Shown piece by piece: positions 14,580 to 17,889 of a stretch of 17,889 nucleotides of DNA (the stretch's first letter is position 1; each line of letters begins with the position of its first letter). The position numbers and the translations under genes are program-made. The DNA lies in the NCBI GenBank assembly GCA_016903675.1, contig JADQBA010000167.1, forward strand, positions 1-17,889, written 5' to 3'. Below the pieces are notes generated by a model that saw nothing but the letters and a program-made list of their open reading frames with translations, ran no database searches and had not been told where the DNA came from. The DNA comes from Stigonema ocellatum SAG 48.90 = DSM 106950. Its GTDB lineage: Bacteria; Cyanobacteriota; Cyanobacteriia; Cyanobacteriales; Nostocaceae.

Positions 14580-14774
14580 CTACGCGGAGGGTGGAATTGT
14601 TACCCCACACGAGAGAGAAAGTTTTTGGTCAGCTTGTTGCTGGGTAGAGTCGATGGGGAGTATTGCCCAAGTATCAGCACGGTGCTCGTTACAAATGCAG
14701 TCAAATTTCATGACATAACATTCGTTGGATAAGCAGGAATGTAATTGTTCATGAGTGCAAAATACTTGTGTCAT
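14580..14774 (-). CDS. Small cysteine-rich hypothetical protein
   Basis: A 64-residue frame starting at the ATG at 14774 and ending 23 nt before the next gene's start. It has seven cysteines, including C-x(7)-C and C-x-C pairs (FDCICNEHRADTW), and a His-rich start (CTHEQLHSC). An AGAG lies about 12 nt before the ATG, so the ribosome binding site is poor. Its packing at the head of the operon supports it; its length and Cys content leave real doubt. A plus-strand frame across the same DNA looks less like protein. Confidence 0.4.
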   Translation of the reverse strand: MTQVFCTHEQLHSCLSNECYVMKFDCICNEHRADTWAILPIDSTQQQADQKLSLSCGVTIPPSA

Positions 14775-14805
14775 TGTTAGAATTCTCTTGAAATAGTTTG
14801 TAGAT

Positions 14806-14836
14806 GCCCTAGCAGTCAGTGTTACTAGGGCTTTTT
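14806..14836 (+). terminator. Intrinsic terminator on the plus strand without an obvious gene
   Basis: GCCCTAG (14806-14812) pairs with CTAGGGC (14825-14831), followed at once by TTTTT. The orientation is clear: it ends plus-strand transcripts. No plus-strand coding gene precedes it, because the preceding 1.1 kb is occupied by minus-strand genes, so it may end a transcript antisense to them. Confidence 0.7.
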
Positions 14837-14886
14837 GTATGGGGTGAAGTCATCAATACTGATCACCCACTTCATTTATGGTATGA

Positions 14887-14934
14887 TTTTATCATTACAC
14901 TGTCAAGATTATAATCACTACACTTGTCATTACC
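14887..14934 (+). promoter_or_regulatory. Promoter and operator region of the RHH gene
   Basis: A TATAAT at 14910-14915 is a good -10 box; the -35 position (14887-14892) is weak. Three copies of the motif ATCAYTACA lie across it: ATCATTACA (14891-14899), ATCACTACA (14914-14922, overlapping the -10 box) and GTCATTACC (14926-14934). The same motif recurs at 15329-15337, 15352-15360, 15403-15411 and 16595-16603. This fits an autoregulatory operator for the small RHH protein encoded downstream. Confidence 0.5.
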
Positions 14935-14979
14935 ACGAGAGATTGCTAGTTTGAAATTAAGTAGTGTGAAAGGTGAAAT

Positions 14980-15219
14980 ATGACAAAGCGAGAAAGGACG
15001 TTTATCCAAGTGCAGATAGACCCTACAATCAAGCAAAAATTTACCAGCAAGGTTGAGCTTGAAGGGAAGAAAATCACTGATGTGATTTTGGAATGGATTG
15101 ACAACTACATTGATGAGACGGAAAAAGTAGATGTCATCGAACTAAAACATCGAATCGAAGCCATAGAGAGGACACTACAAGAGAAAAATTCAATTCTTGT
15201 GGGGGAATCAACCGCCTGA
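14980..15219 (+). CDS. Ribbon-helix-helix DNA-binding protein
   Basis: A 79-residue protein. The start ATG at 14980 is preceded by AAGGTG. The N-terminal strand TFIQVQIDP followed by two helices (TIKQKFTSKVELEGKKITDVILEWIDNYI) fits the ribbon-helix-helix fold of CopG/Arc/ParG regulators, which bind DNA as dimers through the strand. The C-terminal 25 residues (IELKHRIEAIERTLQEK) are coiled-coil-like and could tetramerise it. It is transcribed alone and ended by a clear terminator at 15284. Repeated ATCAYTACA motifs around it are candidate binding sites. Possible roles are repressor, plasmid copy or partition control, or an accessory factor of the adjacent tyrosine recombinase. Confidence 0.75.
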   Translation: MTKRERTFIQVQIDPTIKQKFTSKVELEGKKITDVILEWIDNYIDETEKVDVIELKHRIEAIERTLQEKNSILVGESTA

Positions 15220-15283
15220 GAAACGAAAACCTGTCTCTCAGGCAAATTCATGATCAGTTGCTAGAACTGCTTAAGCAAGAAAG

Positions 15284-15314
15284 ACCCGCCAATCATGAGG
15301 CGGGTTAACTTTTT
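15284..15314 (+). terminator. Intrinsic terminator of the RHH gene
   Basis: ACCCGCC (15284-15290) and GGCGGGT (15299-15305) form a GC-rich stem with an 8-nt loop, followed by TAAC and TTTTT (15310-15314). A second stem, GCCTGAGA/TCTCAGGC (15214-15221, 15236-15243), overlaps the stop codon upstream. Confidence 0.85.
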
Positions 15315-15323
15315 CAAGGGGTG

Positions 15324-15365
15324 TCGTCTGTAATGATAATATGTTGATATAATCATTACAGACGA
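15324..15365. promoter_or_regulatory. 42-bp near-perfect palindrome, candidate recombination or centromere-like site
   Basis: TCGTCTGTAATGAT (15324-15337) is exactly reverse-complemented at 15352-15365. The inner 14 nt continue the symmetry with one mismatch, leaving the asymmetric centre GTTG (15343-15346). Each arm contains the ATCAYTACA motif seen in the RHH promoter. It lies between the RHH gene and the 3' end of the tyrosine recombinase gene, just after the RHH terminator. There is no T-run, so it is not a terminator. It could be a core site of the recombinase, an RHH binding site, or both. Confidence 0.6.
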
Positions 15366-15423
15366 TGAGCAAACAGTTTAACAGATGAATAAGCAGTTAA
15401 TCGGTAGTGATAGCTTCTGTAAA

Positions 15424-15458
15424 CCCAATCGCCAATTGCCAATCGCCAGTCCCCAATC
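15424..15458. repeat. Short tandem heptamer repeats
   Basis: Five consecutive heptamers of the form (C/G)CCARTY, for example CCCAATC and GCCAATT, lie in phase at 15424-15458. This is a typical cyanobacterial short tandem repeat and lies in the spacer beyond the recombinase 3' end. Confidence 0.75.
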
Positions 15459-15516
15459 GAGAGCCTGGGTTAAAGATATTTAGCACTCTTCCCCAAGATG
15501 GTGGTTTGCACAACAG

Positions 15517-16512
15517 CTAGACCAAATCAGCCAATATATCCGTCATTTGCTTTTGTAACTTCTGACGGTTATCGTCATACTTCATCACTGTGTCTGGTTT
15601 AGCATGTCGGCTAAACCTTTGGGTAGCTCTATAATTACCATTGTTTTTGTCCAGCACTGTGGTGATGGAACTGTGGCGCACCCGGTGTGGTGACATTTTC
15701 TTTGTAATCCCAACCTTTTGGCTAAGATTATCCACCAGTCTCCTAATTGCCTCTCCCGATATTGGCTTACCCTCCCCGTTGTATGCCAGCACCGTAAACA
15801 TTGGTTCTTTGTACTTGCCTGCTTTACCACTGATGATCAACCAATCGGCTAGCGCCTCTACTGTTTTCCGGCTTAAGTCTACAACTTCTTTTTTTGTTCC
15901 CTTGCCTTTACCTAAAATTTGTAGGGTGGCTGATTGGGCATCAAAGTCCCCCACCACAAGACTAGATATCTCATTCCTTCGCAGTGCATTATCCCACAAC
16001 AGCCGTAAGATGGCATAGTCCCGTTTGCCTTTTTTGGTGGAACGATCCACTAACGCCAACACCGATGCATAATCACTGGCGGAAATACCTGTTATATCCC
16101 TGTAAGATTCGACCTTCTCACCTTTGACATCTTCTAAGGTAAAAGTACACACCCCTAACTTTCGTCCCATTGCTGTCATGGACTTAATCGCTGACAACCG
16201 TCGATTCACTGTGGCTTCTGAGAGTTTCTTTTTAATTAAATATGCCTTATACTTCAGCACCACTGCGACGGCGTGTTTTTGCTCTAAGTGGAGAAATTCT
16301 AGCACCAAACCCCGGTCTGGTTGTCGTCCGGCGATGTACAAAAAGAAATCCCTTAAGTCTTTCTCGTAAGCTTTTTTCGTATTTGGCGATCGCGTGTCGC
16401 CAATCAGTTGCGCGATGACATCGGGGTCACGCTCCAGTCCGAAATTATCACCAATGGTGAGTCCGAGGGATTTCTCCAGAATCGAGACATTTTCTGGGTG
16501 AATTGGAGCCAT
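15517..16512 (-). CDS. Tyrosine recombinase / integrase
   Basis: A 331-residue XerC/XerD-like site-specific recombinase. The N-terminal SAM-like core-binding domain (about 30-125) includes SPNTKKAYEKDLRDFFLYI. The catalytic domain has all expected residues: R178 in NALRRNEI, K202 in LGKGKG, H276-x-x-R279 in SPHRVRH, H303 in FSRHAKPD and the nucleophile Y312, nine residues later, in MKYDD. It is therefore probably active, cutting and rejoining paired DNA sites in integration, excision or plasmid dimer resolution. The start ATG at 16512 fits the family length. The adjacent 42-bp palindrome at 15324-15365 is the most obvious candidate substrate. The promoter region carries motifs shared with the RHH gene. 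Confidence 0.92.
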   Translation of the reverse strand: MAPIHPENVSILEKSLGLTIGDNFGLERDPDVIAQLIGDTRSPNTKKAYEKDLRDFFLYIAGRQPDRGLVLEFLHLEQKHAVAVVLKYKAYLIKKKLSEATVNRRLSAIKSMTAMGRKLGVCTFTLEDVKGEKVESYRDITGISASDYASVLALVDRSTKKGKRDYAILRLLWDNALRRNEISSLVVGDFDAQSATLQILGKGKGTKKEVVDLSRKTVEALADWLIISGKAGKYKEPMFTVLAYNGEGKPISGEAIRRLVDNLSQKVGITKKMSPHRVRHSSITTVLDKNNGNYRATQRFSRHAKPDTVMKYDDNRQKLQKQMTDILADLV

Positions 16513-16515
16513 ATA

Positions 16516-16603
16516 TAAGTAGTGTGGAAATTGCCATTATCGCACTATTAGTTTTATCATGATATGTACAGCAGCAGTGTTGCAAAGTAGCTCATGTAGT
16601 GAT
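16516..16603 (-). promoter_or_regulatory. Upstream region of the recombinase gene with motifs shared with the RHH gene
   Basis: TAAGTAGTGTG at 16516-16526 is identical to 14958-14968, just before the RHH start. A TATCATGATA palindrome lies at 16555-16564. TGTAGTGAT (16595-16603) is the exact reverse complement of the ATCACTACA in the RHH promoter. Co-regulation of the two genes is a reasonable inference. The remaining spacer to 16679 shows nothing else. Confidence 0.4.
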
Positions 16604-16679
16604 AAAGTTATGTTCAAGTTTTATTGAAGATACATTTGTTACCAAAATCAAATGATATTCTTGATCTGGTGAGGGTTTT

Positions 16680-17282
16680 TTATTTCACCGGATGATAAAA
16701 CCCATCTTTCTCATAGCGCCACCCCATTCCACCGGGATCTCGCTGACGACACCAGGAGGAGAATTCTTTGGGACTTTGAGTTTCACGCTGACTGCGTATA
16801 GTTGAGGCAGAAGCAGCCAGTCGTTTCGCCAAATTTTCTTCAGTGAATGGTTGAAGTTCTAGCTGTGGTGGGTGGTAGTTGAAAGCTTGCCGTCTTGTGG
16901 GACCTGTTTGTTGACGTTGTCCAAGGATTGAAATCGCTCCTTCCATTTGTGCTATCCGCGTCTGAATTGCTTCTAGCTTTTGTTCCAAGCTGGTGACAGA
17001 TTTTAATACCGAATCAACATCGGTATCACTTTTGTCATGGGATTCTAACTTTTCTAGCCTTAAAGCTAGCTGTTTAATAGCTTCATTATTAGTCCCACAA
17101 TCGATATCGCTGCTGCTGTCAATATCTGATATCAACTCTTGTAACCCATCAAGCACAGCATTTGTATACCCTAGCCTGTGTAGCCGTGATAGCTCCTGGA
17201 CGGCCTCAATGAGTGGGGTAGGGACGCGGAGCATTTGGCTTGGTGGGGTCTTTTCGTGTGGGAGTGGCTTCTTTAGGGGCAT
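16680..17282 (-). CDS. Plasmid-type coiled-coil DNA-binding protein, unknown role
   Basis: A 200-residue protein starting at the ATG at 17282. Residues about 17-50 (MLRVPTPLIEAVQELSRLHR, then an amphipathic helix) look like a strand-helix DNA-binding segment of the RHH type. Residues about 67-118 form a coiled coil with leucine/isoleucine heptads. The C-terminal part, ENLAKRLAASASTIRSQR, is helix-turn-helix-like and leads into FSSWCRQRDPGGMGWRYEKD, a Trp/Tyr-containing module that I associate with cyanobacterial plasmid and mobile-element proteins. This suggests a regulator or partition/replication accessory protein. It is divergent from the small HTH gene at 17423 across a 140-bp region. Confidence 0.65.
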   Translation of the reverse strand: MPLKKPLPHEKTPPSQMLRVPTPLIEAVQELSRLHRLGYTNAVLDGLQELISDIDSSSDIDCGTNNEAIKQLALRLEKLESHDKSDTDVDSVLKSVTSLEQKLEAIQTRIAQMEGAISILGQRQQTGPTRRQAFNYHPPQLELQPFTEENLAKRLAASASTIRSQRETQSPKEFSSWCRQRDPGGMGWRYEKDGFYHPVK

Positions 17283-17297
17283 GTTGATATCATTTAC

Positions 17298-17315
17298 GAT
17301 AGCGCTGTGGCTATC
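17298..17315. promoter_or_regulatory. Inverted repeat in the divergent promoter region
   Basis: GATAGC (17298-17303) and GCTATC (17310-17315) flank a 6-bp centre, 15 nt upstream of the minus-strand start at 17282. A second palindrome, TGTCATGACA (17419-17428), overlaps the start codon at 17423. Both are candidate operators for the flanking DNA-binding proteins. Confidence 0.35.
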
Positions 17316-17422
17316 AGCAATGATGTTACCCTAATTTAGGCAACTTGTCATGGGACTGATTGTATAATTTTCTGAAAAACTGGAATCTGCTCCCGGTTGT
17401 TTGTAGAAAGTAGTAATTTGTC

Positions 17423-17725
17423 ATGACAGCAACACAACAACAAGAAATCATAGATTTACGGGCATTGAATTTAACACCCAAACAAATAGCTCGAAAACTA
17501 GGTATCAAAGTATCACAAGTCAATGCGGCCATTCAAAATCAAGCACAGCAAACCACATTAAATCGATTAGCTTTAGGAGAATTAGACCCCGTATATCAGT
17601 GTTTAGCTTCCGAAAATCTTATCCAATTGTTATCGAAAATCCCACCAGAAAACAGCATCAAAAATCTGCTGTCAAAAATCATCCCTGTAAAAAACAATGA
17701 TCATATCGGGGGTCATTTTCTGTAA
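17423..17725 (+). CDS. Small helix-turn-helix protein, 3' end possibly replaced
   Basis: A 100-residue frame. The N-terminus EIIDLRALNLTPKQIARKLGIKVSQVNAAIQ is a clear helix-turn-helix of a type common in cyanobacteria, followed by RLALGELDPVYQCL. The C-terminal region (KNNDHIGGHFL) is encoded by DNA that reads, on the other strand, as transposase (ENDPRYDH). The natural C-terminus has therefore probably been lost where the two sequences were joined, around 17690-17700. No strong ribosome binding site is seen; the start codon sits within the palindrome TGTCATGACA. Confidence 0.6.
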   Translation: MTATQQQEIIDLRALNLTPKQIARKLGIKVSQVNAAIQNQAQQTTLNRLALGELDPVYQCLASENLIQLLSKIPPENSIKNLLSKIIPVKNNDHIGGHFL

Positions 17726-17889
17726 TAATGCCATCTTTCCCAATGAATAACCAATCTAGAAAGTGATTATACCCCTCCACAATGTTAGTGCAGGCAGTGA
17801 TCTGTTGGCGCAGTCCCCGGTCAGAGATATATTGCAGTAAAAAAATAGTCCGTACTACTTGCCCTAACTCTCGAAAAGCTTGATAAAGA
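17679..17889 (-). pseudogene. tnpA: Tn3-family transposase, C-terminal fragment, truncated
   Basis: The minus strand is open from the window edge to a TGA at 17679-17681 (69 residues seen). The stretches LYQAFRELGQVVRTIFLLQY, then ISDRGLRQQI, then NIVEGYNHFLDWLF and GIITENDP match the C-terminal region of Tn3/Tn4430-type DDE transposases (family form: IEAYNHFxxWLxFGxxGxIxENDPEEQEK). After ENDP the usual last 30-40 residues are absent and the frame ends in RYDHCFLQG, so the gene is cut at about 17700. The upstream part lies outside the window. Confidence 0.7.

Noticed and set aside
14479..14718. Plus-strand frame of 79 residues ending before the orphan terminator
   Set aside because: Overlaps the start of the signal-peptide gene, has low-complexity composition and no ribosome binding site; a non-coding transcript is more plausible.
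14806..14831. tRNA or integron attC site
   Set aside because: The stem is a simple terminator hairpin with a T-run; it has no cloverleaf and no attC core sequences.
15641..16018. Plus-strand frame of 125 residues
   Set aside because: Antisense to the recombinase catalytic domain, whose reading is certain.

Overview
The window looks like accessory DNA (plasmid or genomic island) of a filamentous cyanobacterium. The HIP1 octamer GCGATCGC occurs at 2904, 3988, 5671, 6012, 6037 and 16386. Cyanobacterial heptamer and GAAGGC-type short tandem repeats are present, and so is an NRPS gene whose last domain resembles the cyanobacterial acyl-ACP reductase (AAR). All family calls come from reading motifs by eye; no search was run.

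Layout. (1) 1-141: an array of TTTGCA-N3-AATGTGGTTT repeats that looks like the end of a Tn7/Tn5053-type transposon, butting directly against an NRPS adenylation domain that lacks its N-terminal part. (2) About 146-3938: the remaining NRPS 3' part (half A domain with a PilZ-like insert, then a carrier domain, then an AAR-like reductase) and an MFS exporter, which together form the end of a natural-product cluster. (3) 3939-4661: a non-coding spacer with inverted and direct repeats. (4) 4662-8691: a 1310-residue protein carrying the motif series of two-barrel (DPBB) RNA polymerases of the YonO/eukaryotic-RdRP type (G-D-x-x-G-x-I-S, KG, S..K, RSP, DYDGD), with a probable frameshift near its 3' end. 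(5) 13069-8696, minus strand: a four-gene operon of an unknown 363-aa protein, a ParA/MinD-like ATPase, a short degenerate ParA paralogue, and a large TnpB-like protein without the zinc ribbon or a visible third RuvC acidic residue. (6) 14774-13696, minus strand: three small genes, one for a signal-peptide/membrane protein. (7) 14980-16512: a ribbon-helix-helix (RHH) DNA-binding protein and a tyrosine recombinase, with a shared ATCAYTACA motif and a 42-bp near-perfect palindrome between them. (8) 16680-17889: a coiled-coil plasmid-type protein, a small HTH gene, and a truncated Tn3-family transposase that runs off the window edge.

How the parts may work together. The NRPS and exporter would make and export a peptide released as an aldehyde, but here the assembly line is broken. 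The RNAP-like gene and the ParA/TnpB-like operon converge with a 4-nt gap and may form one accessory system; this is inference. The RHH protein probably represses its own promoter and may also act at the palindrome and upstream of the recombinase gene. The strongest candidates for something undescribed are the RNAP-like protein, the PilZ-in-A-domain NRPS with AAR-like release, and the ParA/TnpB-like operon.
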